Of a DNA stretch of 23,438 nt, positions 11,155 to 20,601 are shown piece by piece. The stretch is from Paulinella micropora (taxonomy: Eukaryota > Cercozoa > Imbricatea > Euglyphida): contig BJOX01000023.1 in the NCBI GenBank assembly GCA_009731375.1, positions 621,374 to 644,811 on the forward strand, given 5' to 3'. Below the pieces are notes generated by a model. It had not been told where the DNA came from, searched no databases, and saw only the letters and a program-made list of their open reading frames with translations. Made by a program: the position numbers and the translations under genes. Each line of letters starts with the position of its first letter. The stretch's first letter is position 1.

Positions 11155-11345
11155 TGCTGTTGTCGTTGTCGTTGTTGTCGTTGTTGTCGTTACTGTTGTC
11201 GTTGTTGTCGTTGCTGTCGTTGTTGCTGTTGTCGTCGTTGTCGTTGTCGTCTTTGTCGTTGTTGTCGTTGTTGTTGTTGTTGTCGTTGTCGTTGTTGTTG
11301 TTGCTGTTGTTGTCGTTGTCGTTGTTGCTATGACTGTTGCTGTTG
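10801..11345. repeat. (TTG/TCG)n trinucleotide array
   Basis: TTG units intermixed with TCG, with a nearly pure TCG block at about 11103-11150. Open frames on both strands (Val, Leu/Ser and Thr runs) come from the repeat. The CpG-bearing TCG units are notable in an otherwise AT-rich window. Confidence 0.95.
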
Positions 11346-11476
11346 ATGCGTTGCTGTTTGTTTGTTCGCTTGTTTGCTTAGTTGTTTGTTTGTTTTGGGG
11401 GAATGTACATAGTATTGATGACAATACAAGACAAGATGCAGTGAGCGTTGCATCTGTATTGCAACATCATCCACTT
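11346..11476. other. TTTG-rich edge and short unique sequence
   Basis: TTTG units fade into about 80 bp of unique-looking sequence (11400-11476) with short imperfect inverted words (ATACAAGACAAGATGC and GCATCTGTATTGC). No gene is recognised. Confidence 0.5.
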
Positions 11477-11539
11477 AGTGATTATCTTCCCCCCCCTCCC
11501 TCCCCCCTCTCTCACCCTCCCTTTCCCTTCCTCTCTTTC

Positions 11540-11586
<47 letters not shown>

Positions 11587-11588
11587 CA

Positions 11589-11624
<36 letters not shown>

Positions 11625-11865
11625 ACGAGAGAGAACGAGAGAGAACGAGAGAGAGAGAAAGAGAGGAAGGGAAAGGGAGGGTGAGAGAGAGGGGGGGGCG
11701 GGGGGGGGGGGGGGGAAAAAAAAAACCCCCCCCCCCCCCCNNNNNNNNNNNNNNNNNNNNNNNNNNNNNNNNNNNNNNNNNNNNNNNNNNNNNNNNNNNN
11801 NNNNNNNNNNNNNNNNNNNNNNNNNNNNNGGGGGGGGGGGGGGGGGGGGGGGGTGAGAAAGATAA

Positions 11866-11870
<5 letters not shown>
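11477..11870. repeat. Large inverted duplication around an N gap
   Basis: AGTGATTATCTT at 11477-11488 is inverted as AAGATAATCACT at 11859-11870. Inside, the pyrimidine arm (about 11508-11585, containing CTCACCCTCCCTTTCCCTTC) is mirrored by the purine arm (about 11600-11690, containing GAAGGGAAAGGGAGGGTGAG). The centre is at about 11590 (ACCAGAGATAGATAGATAG). Poly-G, poly-A, poly-C runs and 89 N lie in the right arm, so this may be a folded-read assembly artefact and not real DNA. Confidence 0.75.
11741..11829. other. Assembly gap (89 N)
   Basis: Bounded by a C run on the left and a G run on the right, which suggests collapsed or low-quality sequence. Confidence 0.99.
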
Positions 11871-11916
<46 letters not shown>

Positions 11917-11964
11917 GGTTTGCCTACACTGTCAGCAAGTGTCTTCCCGCGAGCATCTTCAGGT
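11866..11964. repeat. (CT)n array and short unique linker
   Basis: (CT)n to about 11914, then roughly 50 bp of unique sequence with no recognised feature. Confidence 0.85.
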
Positions 11965-12162
11965 TTCTTTGTTTGTTTGCTTGTTTGTTTGTTTGTTTGT
12001 TTGTTCGTTTGTTAGTTAGTTAGTGAGTTAGTTTGTTTTTTTGTTTTTTTGTTTGTTTGTTTGTTTGTTTGTTTGTTCGTCGTTTGTTTGTTTGTTTGTT
12101 TGTTTGTTTGCTTGTTTGTTTGTTTGTTTGTTTGTTTGTTTGTTTGTTTGTTTATTTGTTTG
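11965..12162. repeat. (TTTG)n array
   Basis: TTTG units with occasional TTCG, TTAG and TTTTTTG variants. Confidence 0.95.
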
Positions 12163-13597
12163 ATTGACTGATTGACTGATTGACTAATGGAATGATTGAC
12201 TGATTGATTGATTGACTGATTGGCTGATTGACTGATTGGCTGATTGACTCATTCAATCATTCACTGATTGACTGATTTGCTAATTGGCTGATTGACTGAT
12301 TGACTGATTGACTGATTGACTGATTGACTGATTGACTGATTGAATGATTGACTCATTGACTCATTGACTCATTGACTCATTGACTCATTGACTCATTGAC
12401 TCATTGACTGATTGGCTAATGGACTGATTGACTGATTGACTGATTGACTGATTGACTGATTGTCTCATTGACTCATTGACTGATCGACTCATTGACTGAT
12501 TGACTAATTGACTGATTGAATGATTGACTGATTGACTGATTGACTGATTGACTGATTGACTGATTGACTGATTGACTGATTGACTCATTGACTCATTGGC
12601 TGATTGACTGATTGACTGATTGGCTGATTGACTGATTGACTGATTGACTCATTGACTCATTCAACCATTCACTCATTGACTGATTGGCTAATGGGCTGAT
12701 TGACTGCTTGACTGCTTGACTGCTTGACTGATTGACTGATTGGCTGATTGGCTGATTGGCTGATTGACTGATTGACTGATTGACTGATTGACTGATTGAC
12801 TGATTTGCTGATTGGCTGATTGGCTGATTGACTGATTCACTGATTCACTGATTCGCTGATTGGCTGATTTACTGATTTACTGATTGACTGATTGACTCAT
12901 TGACTGATTGACTGATTGACTGATTGACTGATTGGCTGATTGGCTGATTGGCTGATTGGCTGATTGACTGATTGACTGATTGGCTGATGGACTCATTGAC
13001 TCATTGACTCATTCAATCATTCAATCATTGACTGATTGGCTGATGGACTGATTGACTGATTGACTGATTGACTGATTGACTGACTGACTGATTGGCTGAT
13101 TGGCTGATTGGCTGATTGGCTGATTGGCTGATTGACTCATTGACTCATTGACTCATTGACTCATTGACTCATTGACTCGTTGACTCATTCAATCATTCAC
13201 TGATTGACTGATTGGCTAATGGGCTGATTGACTGATTGATTGATTGACTGATTGACTGATTGACTGATTGACTGATTCGCTAATTCGCTGATTGGCTGAT
13301 TGACTTATTGACTGATTGACTGATTCACTGATTGGCTGATTGGCTGATTGACTGCTTGACTGATTGGCTGATTGGCTGATTGGCTGATTGGCTGATTGAC
13401 TGATTGACTGATTAGCTGATTGACTGATTGACTGATTGACTGATTGACTGATTGACTGATTGACTGATTCACTGATTCGCTGATTCGCTGATTCGCTGAT
13501 TGGCTGATTGACTCATTGACTCATTGACTGATTGGCTGATTGGCTGATTGGCTGATTGTCTGATTGTCTGATTGGCTGATTGGCTGATTGACTGATT
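12163..13597. repeat. 1.4-kb octanucleotide array, unit TGACTGAT
   Basis: About 180 tandem 8-bp units. The base unit TGACTGAT occurs beside locally clustered variants TGGCTGAT, TGACTCAT, TCACTGAT, TCGCTGAT, TCAATCAT and TGCTTGAC, showing local homogenisation. I count about two dozen TGACTCA words, the AP-1/GCN4-type bZIP consensus. Open frames on the minus strand encode Ser-Gln-Ser-Val/Ile-Asn repeats only. Confidence 0.95.
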
Positions 13598-13670
13598 TCT
13601 TCACGTATTAACAAAATAGACATTCTACAGGGGGCAGGCTGGAAGCTCTGAATAGAGAACGCCTTCAGAC

Positions 13671-13672
<2 letters not shown>
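13598..13672 (+). repeat. Family F spacer, copy 1
   Basis: Contains ACATTCTACAG, then GGCTGGAAGCTCTGAATAGA and GAACGCC. Related words in the same order are at 14650-14700 and 14926-14977. It lies between the octamer array and a GATA array. Confidence 0.6.
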
Positions 13673-13746
<74 letters not shown>

Positions 13747-13822
13747 AATACGTACTGAGGTTTTTGATTGCGTGATGTACGCCGGTGGAGGAGGCCTGAT
13801 AGATAGATAGATAGATAGATAC
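13673..13822. repeat. (GATA)n arrays with a 52-bp unique insert
   Basis: GATA units at 13673-13746 and 13797-13822, separated by a unique stretch containing CGTACTGAGG and GTGATGTACGCCGG. Confidence 0.93.
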
Positions 13823-13829
13823 ATGAACA

Positions 13830-14067
13830 CGATTGATTGATTATTGATCGATTGGTCGATTGATCGATTGATCGATTGATTGATTGATTGGTTGGTTGGT
13901 TTGTTGATCGATTGATCGATTGATCGATCGATCGATTGATCGATTGATTGGTTGGTTGGTTTGTTGATTGATTGATCGATTGATCGATTGATCAATTGAT
14001 TGGTTGGTTGGTTTGTTGAATGATTGATTGATTGATCGATTGATTAATTGGTTGGTTGGTTGGTTGG

Positions 14068-14141
<74 letters not shown>

Positions 14142-14187
14142 AATTGGTTGATTGATTGTTTGGTTGGTTGGTTGGTTGGTTGGTTGG

Positions 14188-14226
<39 letters not shown>

Positions 14227-14420
14227 GTTGATTGGTTGGTTGGTTGGTTGGTTGGTTGGTTGGTTGGTTGGGCTGGCTGGCTGGCTGGCTGGTTGGTTGG
14301 TTGGTTGGTTGATTGGTTGATTGATTGATTGATTGATTGATGGATTGATTGATTGATTGATTTGATTGATTGAAATATTTAGATTGATTGATTGATTAAT
14401 CATTTGTTTGATTGCCTTAG
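13830..14420. repeat. (GATT)n array with GGTT and GATC variants
   Basis: Tetranucleotide array that alternates in blocks between GATT, GGTT, GATC and (near 14271-14293) GGCT. A roughly 60-bp higher-order unit (GATC block, GATT, GGTTGGTTGGTTTGTTGAT) repeats about three times at 13850-14020. Minus-strand frames read Asn-Gln-Ser-Ile repeats. Confidence 0.93.
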
Positions 14421-14436
14421 TGATTGATTGGTTGTT

Positions 14437-14472
14437 GGGGTTAGGGTTGTTGTTGTTGTTGGGGTTAGGGTT
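14437..14472 (+). repeat. Two telomere-like GGGGTTAGGGTT words
   Basis: GGGGTTAGGGTT occurs at 14437-14448 and 14461-14472, separated by TTG units. Only single hexamer-scale matches are present, so this is not an interstitial telomeric array. Confidence 0.5.
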
Positions 14473-14474
14473 GT

Positions 14475-14518
<44 letters not shown>

Positions 14519-14519
14519 C

Positions 14520-14611
<92 letters not shown>

Positions 14612-14624
14612 GTAGGTAGGTAGG
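14475..14624. repeat. (GATA)n array ending in (GGTA)n
   Basis: GATA units with one GACA and one GAGATA variant, then four GGTA units at the right edge. Confidence 0.95.
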
Positions 14625-14649
14625 TTAATTCATCGCCGTGTCACATTGG

Positions 14650-14701
14650 ACAATCTACAGGCCTGACTGGTGGCTTTGAATAGACAATGGCCACTTACAC
14701 A
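14650..14701 (+). repeat. Family F spacer, copy 2
   Basis: ACAATCTACAG, then GACTGGTGGCTTTGAATAGA and CAATGGCC, a diverged version of 13620-13670. The surrounding 14625-14710 is otherwise unique. Confidence 0.6.
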
Positions 14702-14709
14702 CCATTACA

Positions 14710-14751
14710 TAGATAGATAGATAGATAGACATATAGACAGACAGATAAATT

Positions 14752-14810
<59 letters not shown>

Positions 14811-14840
14811 CGATAGATAGATATAGATAGATAGATAGAC
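14710..14840. repeat. (GATA)n array
   Basis: GATA units with GACA near 14732-14746 and a GATC and GATATA variant near 14810-14825. Confidence 0.95.
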
Positions 14841-15186
14841 GATTGTTTGATTTGTTTGTCTAATTGATTGATTTTTTGTTTCAGGTCTTAATTGCTTTCT
14901 TGGCCTGCTCTCTTATTGATATTACACAATATCTCCAGTGTAGGCTTGAGTCTCTGAATAGAGAATGGCTGCGGACACACCGGCATGGCACCACAACCAC
15001 TAGCAGCAGCAGGTCCATCCTTGCATCTACAGCCTGTGTTATGGCTGATTAGAAAGCTCTTGATGAGAGCCTTCAAACGAGCCACTACGCACGCCCTCAA
15101 GATCAGAACCGGCTGAGAACGAAGAGTTTGAAATCATTGCTCATTGTGGTTAAGGACAAGGAACTTCTCCTGTCTGTCTGTCTGTA
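14841..15186 (+). other. Non-repetitive island with possible exon-like features
   Basis: This is one of the longer complex-sequence stretches in the window. It starts with a GATT/TTTG edge, then a pyrimidine-rich run ending TTTTTTGTTTCAG at about 14872-14884, which resembles a splice acceptor. A 62-codon frame (14864-15052, plus) crosses it, with a hydrophobic N-terminal part and a Thr/Ser-rich end. Another frame runs on the minus strand (14888-15100). The stretch at 14926-14977 is a third, diverged family F copy, which favours an old repeat insertion over an exon. No domain is recognised. Confidence 0.4.
14926..14977 (+). repeat. Family F spacer, copy 3
   Basis: ACAATATCTCCAGTG, then GGCTTGAGTCTCTGAATAGA and GAATGGC, aligning with copies 1 and 2. 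Unlike them it is not adjacent to a GATA array. Confidence 0.55.
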
Positions 15187-15332
15187 GCAGTAGTAGTAGT
15201 AGTAGCAGCGGCAGCAGCAGCAGCAACAGCAGTACCAACAACACCAGCAGCAGCAGCAGCAGCAGCAACCGCAACAGCAACAGCAGCAACAGCAGTACCA
15301 ACAACAGCAGCAACAGCAACGCTCGTCAGTCG
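15187..15332 (+). repeat. CAG/CAA trinucleotide tract
   Basis: Starts as five TAG units, then mixed CAG and CAA with isolated CGG, TAC, CAC and CCG triplets. In the glutamine frame it reads mostly Gln with QQYQQ words and stays open to the N gap, but five TAG stops sit just upstream and no start codon is present. In the next frame it reads Ser/Asn/Thr. It could be a coding low-complexity exon behind the pyrimidine-rich CTGTCTGTCTGTAG, or just a microsatellite. Confidence 0.75.
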
Positions 15333-15369
15333 CAACGCCCCGATGGCGATATGGAATTAGCTGCGTATC

Positions 15370-15419
15370 CGCTCTTTCTTTTCTTTCTTTTCTTTCTTTT
15401 CTTTCTTTCTTTCTTTCTT

Positions 15420-15452
<33 letters not shown>

Positions 15453-15475
15453 TTTTTTTTTTTTTNNNNNNNNNN
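15370..15475. repeat. (CTTT)n and poly-T ending in a 10-N gap
   Basis: CTTT units become a T run from about 15422, broken by one A at 15451, and then N at 15466-15475. Confidence 0.93.
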
Positions 15476-15727
15476 ATCTTTATCTTTATCTTATCTTTAT
15501 CTTAATCTTATCTTAATCTTATCTTTATCTTAATCTTATCTTTATCTTAATCTTATCTTATCTTATCTTATCTTATCTTATCGTATCTTATCGTATCTTA
15601 TCTTATCTTATCTTATCTTATCTTATCTTATCTTATCTTATCTTATCTTATCGTATCTTATCTTATCTTATCTTATCTTATCTTATCTTAGCTTATCTTA
15701 GCTTATCTTAGCTTATCTTAGCTTATC

Positions 15728-15731
<4 letters not shown>
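15476..15731. repeat. (TTATC)n pentanucleotide array
   Basis: Begins with mixed TTTATC/TTATC/TTAATC units, then becomes regular TTATC with TTATCG and TTAGC variants in local clusters (for example four TTAGC units near 15687-15723). Confidence 0.95.
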
Positions 15732-15768
<37 letters not shown>

Positions 15769-15794
15769 CATCTATCTATCCACCTACCTATCTG

Positions 15795-15846
<52 letters not shown>

Positions 15847-15980
15847 CCTACCTACCTACCTACCTACCCACCTACCTACCTACCTACCTACCTACCTACC
15901 TACCTACCTACCTACTTACATGCATACCTACCTGCCTACCTACATGCATGCCTGCCTACCTACTACCTACCTACCTACTT
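15730..15980. repeat. (TATC)n then (CTAC)n arrays
   Basis: TATC to about 15843, then CTAC/CCTA with CCTG and TGCA variants. The 15981-16032 stretch after it is unique with no recognised feature. Confidence 0.93.
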
Positions 15981-16032
15981 TTCTTATAGTGCCGACTATT
16001 CGGACTTCACACTTCCCGATTGCGAGGTTATC

Positions 16033-16296
<264 letters not shown>

Positions 16297-16380
16297 CCAG
16301 TACTTGCTCCTTTGACAGCTCTCTCACTACCAACACAGGTTCTGGACACACAACTGATAAAATAACCAAGCATAGTATAT

Positions 16381-16496
16381 TATGCGGCTAGCCACAAATT
16401 TGACGCGTTTTTCGGGCGAGCCGGGCCGGCGAGCCCGCAAAAACACGTGGCCCGGCGAGTCCGCAAAAACATGTTAAATTCGTGGTTAGCCGCATA
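16381..16496. mobile_element. 116-bp MITE-like terminal-inverted-repeat element
   Basis: Both ends start TATGCGGCTA when read inward (16381-16390 and the complement of 16487-16496). The match extends about 31 bp per arm with roughly five mismatches, through AATTT and a GTTTTT block. The GC-rich centre carries a direct repeat (GCGAGCCCGCAAAAACACG and GCGAGTCCGCAAAAACATG). A TA at each boundary would suit the TA target duplication of Tc1/mariner-type elements, but here it is also part of the inverted repeat. There is no open frame, so it would be non-autonomous. The flanks 16293-16380 and 16497-16576 are unique. Confidence 0.65.
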
Positions 16497-16592
16497 TGTA
16501 GTTTTACCGGTAACCTGACCACATTTTGCGGAGGTGACCGATATTATCTTTTCTTTCTTTTTTATTTTTTTTTTTTAAAATCTAATCTAATC

Positions 16593-16593
<1 letters not shown>

Positions 16594-16677
<84 letters not shown>

Positions 16678-16694
16678 CATCCATCCATCCATCC

Positions 16695-16734
<40 letters not shown>

Positions 16735-16735
16735 C

Positions 16736-16824
<89 letters not shown>

Positions 16825-16829
16825 GTCTA

Positions 16830-16926
<97 letters not shown>
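16594..16926. repeat. (TATC)n array with CATC and TGTC blocks
   Basis: TATC units with a CATC block at about 16676-16695, a TATCTC break near 16734, a TATATC break near 16777, and a TGTC block at about 16823-16855. Confidence 0.95.
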
Positions 16927-16973
16927 AAGTCAGGGCGAACCTCCGAATGACAACGCACATCACGTGATATCAT

Positions 16974-17008
<35 letters not shown>

Positions 17009-17220
17009 TTATGTTTTCTACTAGCTTCAACACTGTCACAACATGTAGACAAACACGAATATTATATACATATATATATATATCTGTATTTCGCGCGTAT
17101 CAACACCGCGCAAAACCCCTTGAAATTTTTGAATTTTTTTCGATCAGGTGTTTAAAGGCGGTATAAACACTGCATCATTGTGTGATGGTGTCTTGCTCTC
17201 GGGAAGCAGGGGCTCGAAGC
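16927..17220. other. Mostly unique AT-rich stretch with two (TA)n tracts
   Basis: TA tracts at about 16976-17006 and 17064-17083; the rest looks non-repetitive. It contains CGCGCGTATCAACACCGCGC near 17092 and a CATCATTGTGTGATG inverted word near 17172. No gene is recognised. Confidence 0.5.
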
Positions 17221-17243
17221 TATTATTATTATTGTTGTTGTTG

Positions 17244-17309
<66 letters not shown>
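17221..17309. repeat. (ATT)n array with a GTT block
   Basis: ATT units with five consecutive GTT units at about 17233-17248. Confidence 0.95.
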
Positions 17310-17479
17310 GGGAGTACATAGGCCATTGGTCCTTTTCAATGGGCTGATTGGTATAAAGCTCCTAGAGTAATGTTCTATGCCGTCACTTCCTTTATTCCAC
17401 CGATTGGTGTGGAGACTTTCCTTATGGAATGGAGGACTGGATGCACATGGCCTTTTGGCTCAGCAATTGGCAGGAGATA

Positions 17480-17481
<2 letters not shown>
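17310..17481 (+). repeat. Family C repeat, copy 1 (172 bp)
   Basis: Begins GGGAGTACATAGGCCATTGG and ends GGCAGGAGATACA, with (ATT)n on both sides. It differs from copies 2 and 3 at a few sites near its left end (CCATTGGTCCTTTTCAATGG against CCATCGGTCCTTTCCATGGG). It is open in one frame on each strand, but 57 codons without a stop is not informative. Whether it is a transposon fragment or a satellite piece is unknown. Confidence 0.85.
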
Positions 17482-17527
<46 letters not shown>

Positions 17528-17546
17528 CATTATTATTAATTAATTA

Positions 17547-17635
<89 letters not shown>

Positions 17636-17636
17636 T
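17482..17636. repeat. (ATT)n array
   Basis: ATT units with a TTAATTAATTATC break near 17534-17548. Confidence 0.95.
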
Positions 17637-18127
17637 ACTATATCTGAGGCGTACTGATGCAGCTAATGACATATCCTCAACGGACATAAGCCTCCAATAC
17701 TTGTTCGAGGTCCTCCATCCCCCCGTGTCAGTCTCTCGCCTGATGATCGGGGCCACCGATGGAGCTCCTGAGGGCAAGACTGCACTAAGCCGAGGTCATT
17801 CCGCAGTCCCAGCAACCTCTTGCAAGACGTCACCGAATGTGCAAGTGCATACACCAAGCGCGGTTGCTAGAGCTGCCTCGAAACCCCACCCATAACAATC
17901 TGGTGTCTGCTGGGTCCTGGGCTATCAACCAGCATATGCGGAGTTTAAGATCTTTTACGCGCGCAACGACCCTCCTCCCCAGCATCTACCACCAAAGGGT
18001 TATGAGTTGGCGTCACAGTTTAACGCCTTGAGGCCATTGGGCTGGAACTCTGTTTAGCAAGTGTGACTAGGTTTTTTCATCGGGATTTCCCTCAAATATG
18101 TCACAGTCAACACTCCAAGGCAGATTT
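17637..18127 (-). repeat. Family A repeat, copy 3 (complete, minus strand)
   Basis: Full monomer in the opposite orientation to copies 1 and 2. It is 491 bp, two bases shorter than copy 1 through loss of CC near 17700. It is joined directly, without any spacer, to copy 4 at 18127/18128, which fixes the monomer boundaries. Isolated substitutions are seen (for example near 17669 and 17797). Confidence 0.9.
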
Positions 18128-18536
18128 ACTATATCTGAGGCGTACTGATGCAGCTAATGGCATATCCTCAACGGACATAAGCCTCCAATACCCTTGTTCG
18201 AGGTCCTCCACCCCCCCGTGTCAGTCTCTCGCCTGATGATCGGGGCCACCGATGGAGCTCCTGAGGGCAAGACTGCACTAAGCCGAGGTTATTCCGCAGT
18301 CCCAGCAACCTCTTGCAAGACGTCACCGAATGTGCAAGTGCATACACCAAGCGCGGTTGCTAGAGCTGCCTCGAAACCCCACCCATAACAATCTGGTGTC
18401 TGCTGGGTCCTGGGCTATCAACCAGCATATGCGGAGTTTAAGATCTTTTACGCGCGCAACGACCCTCCTCCCCAGCATCTACCACCAAAGGGTTATGAGT
18501 TGGCGTCACAGTTTAACGCCTTGAGGCCGTTGGGCT

Positions 18537-18537
<1 letters not shown>
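18128..18537 (-). repeat. Family A repeat, copy 4 (5' truncated, minus strand)
   Basis: Head-to-tail with copy 3. It lacks about 83 bp of its sense-strand start, ending at CAACGGCCTCAAGG where an (ATT)n array takes over. It shows close identity to copies 1 and 2. Confidence 0.9.
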
Positions 18538-18588
<51 letters not shown>

Positions 18589-18632
18589 GATTATTATTAT
18601 AAATTATTATTATTATTATTATTATTATTATA
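18538..18632. repeat. (ATT)n array
   Basis: ATT units with GATT and TATAAATT breaks near 18589-18605. Confidence 0.95.
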
Positions 18633-18675
18633 AGGCGCATGTGCAGATTTGCATCAGCCATTGACAGAGAAGCAC
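18633..18675 (+). mobile_element. Family B SINE, copy 3 (last 43 bp only)
   Basis: Carries only the SINE 3' end, AGGCGCATGTGCAG to GAGAAGCAC, with (ATT)n on both sides. The tRNA-like promoter head is absent, so it cannot be transcribed from internal boxes. Confidence 0.85.
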
Positions 18676-18739
<64 letters not shown>

Positions 18740-18779
18740 GTTGTTGTTGTTGTTATTGTTGTTGTTGTTGTTGTTATTA

Positions 18780-18847
<68 letters not shown>

Positions 18848-18879
18848 TTATTATTATTATTATTATTATCATTATTATC

Positions 18880-18910
<31 letters not shown>

Positions 18911-18917
18911 CTATTGC

Positions 18918-18991
<74 letters not shown>

Positions 18992-19022
18992 TACTACTAC
19001 AACTACGACAACTACTACTACA

Positions 19023-19106
<84 letters not shown>

Positions 19107-19135
19107 GCTACTTCTACTACTACTACTACTACTAT

Positions 19136-19200
<65 letters not shown>

Positions 19201-19247
19201 TTATTATTATTATTATTATTGTTATTATTATTGTTATTTTTATTATT
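18676..19247. repeat. Block-switching trinucleotide array (ATT, GTT, ACT)
   Basis: The unit changes in blocks: ATT, then GTT (about 18738-18776), ACT (about 18781-18846), ATT with ATC variants, ACT (about 18991-19200) and back to ATT. Open frames of Leu, Tyr, Thr and Ile runs on both strands are by-products. Confidence 0.95.
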
Positions 19248-19357
19248 GCCCTTGCGGGGGTGTCATTAGAGCCTATCGTCAATTCTTCGTACTCCCTCAC
19301 GGGTGAGACGATGGAGGCGCATGTGCAGATTTGCATCAGCCATTGACAGAGAAGCAC
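19248..19357 (+). mobile_element. Family B SINE, copy 4 (3' 110 bp)
   Basis: Starts at GCCCTTGCGGGGG and runs to GAGAAGCAC, lacking the whole tRNA-like head. One C is missing from the ACTCCCCTCAC word of other copies. (ATT)n on both sides. Confidence 0.87.
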
Positions 19358-19430
<73 letters not shown>

Positions 19431-19443
19431 GTTATTGTTGTTG

Positions 19444-19518
<75 letters not shown>
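19358..19518. repeat. (ATT)n array with a GTT block
   Basis: ATT units with GTT units at about 19429-19448. Confidence 0.95.
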
Positions 19519-19690
19519 GGGAGTACATAGGCCATCGGTCCTTTCCATGGGCTGATTGGTATAAAGCTCCTAGAGTAATGTTCTATGCCGTCACTTCCTT
19601 TATTCCACCGATTGGTGTGGAGACTTTCCTTATGGAATGGAGGACTGGATGCACATGGCCTTTTGGCTCAGCAATTGGCAGGAGATACAC
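19519..19690 (+). repeat. Family C repeat, copy 2 (172 bp)
   Basis: By eye identical over its full length to copy 3 at 19980-20151. Followed by CAC and (ATT)n. Confidence 0.88.
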
Positions 19691-19693
19691 CAC

Positions 19694-19735
<42 letters not shown>

Positions 19736-19758
19736 CATCATCATTATTATTCTTATTC

Positions 19759-19799
<41 letters not shown>

Positions 19800-19810
19800 C
19801 TATTATGATT

Positions 19811-19863
<53 letters not shown>

Positions 19864-19948
19864 GAATATTATTACTATTATTATTATCATAATCATCATC
19901 ATTATCATTATTATTATTATCATCATCATTATTATTATTATGATTATG

Positions 19949-19979
<31 letters not shown>
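19691..19979. repeat. (ATT)n array with ATC/CTT/GAT variants
   Basis: Degenerate ATT array with ATCATCATC, TTCTTATTC and TATGATTA breaks. Confidence 0.95.
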
Positions 19980-20151
19980 GGGAGTACATAGGCCATCGGT
20001 CCTTTCCATGGGCTGATTGGTATAAAGCTCCTAGAGTAATGTTCTATGCCGTCACTTCCTTTATTCCACCGATTGGTGTGGAGACTTTCCTTATGGAATG
20101 GAGGACTGGATGCACATGGCCTTTTGGCTCAGCAATTGGCAGGAGATACAC
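19980..20151 (+). repeat. Family C repeat, copy 3 (172 bp)
   Basis: Exact-looking duplicate of copy 2, 461 bp downstream in the same orientation. The intervening array is degenerate, so the duplication may have included neighbouring ATT sequence. Confidence 0.88.
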
Positions 20152-20191
<40 letters not shown>

Positions 20192-20227
20192 GTTGTTGTT
20201 GTTGTTGTTATGATTATTATTGTTATA

Positions 20228-20274
<47 letters not shown>

Positions 20275-20344
20275 CATCATCATTATCATTATCATTATCA
20301 TAATCATTATTATTATCATTATTATTATTATGATTATTATTATG

Positions 20345-20376
<32 letters not shown>

Positions 20377-20441
20377 CATCATTATAATTATTATTATTAT
20401 TATTATTATTATTGTTATTATTGTTATTATTATTATTATTA

Positions 20442-20473
<32 letters not shown>

Positions 20474-20474
20474 C

Positions 20475-20545
<71 letters not shown>

Positions 20546-20601
20546 TATTACTATTATTTTATTATCATTGGTTTTATTACTATTATTATAATTATTATTT
20601 T
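20152..20601. repeat. (ATT)n array with variants
   Basis: ATT units with a GTT block near 20191-20209, CATTAT words near 20272-20310 and 20445-20470, and several single-base phase shifts. Confidence 0.95.

Noticed and set aside
10392-11333. 313-codon frame and its overlapping frames on both strands
   Set aside because: Made of TA, CA and TTG/TCG repeat translation (Ile-Tyr, His-Thr and Leu/Ser runs).
14437-14472. Interstitial telomere repeat
   Set aside because: Only two isolated TTAGGG-type words occur; slippage between TTG, GGTT and GATT arrays can produce them.
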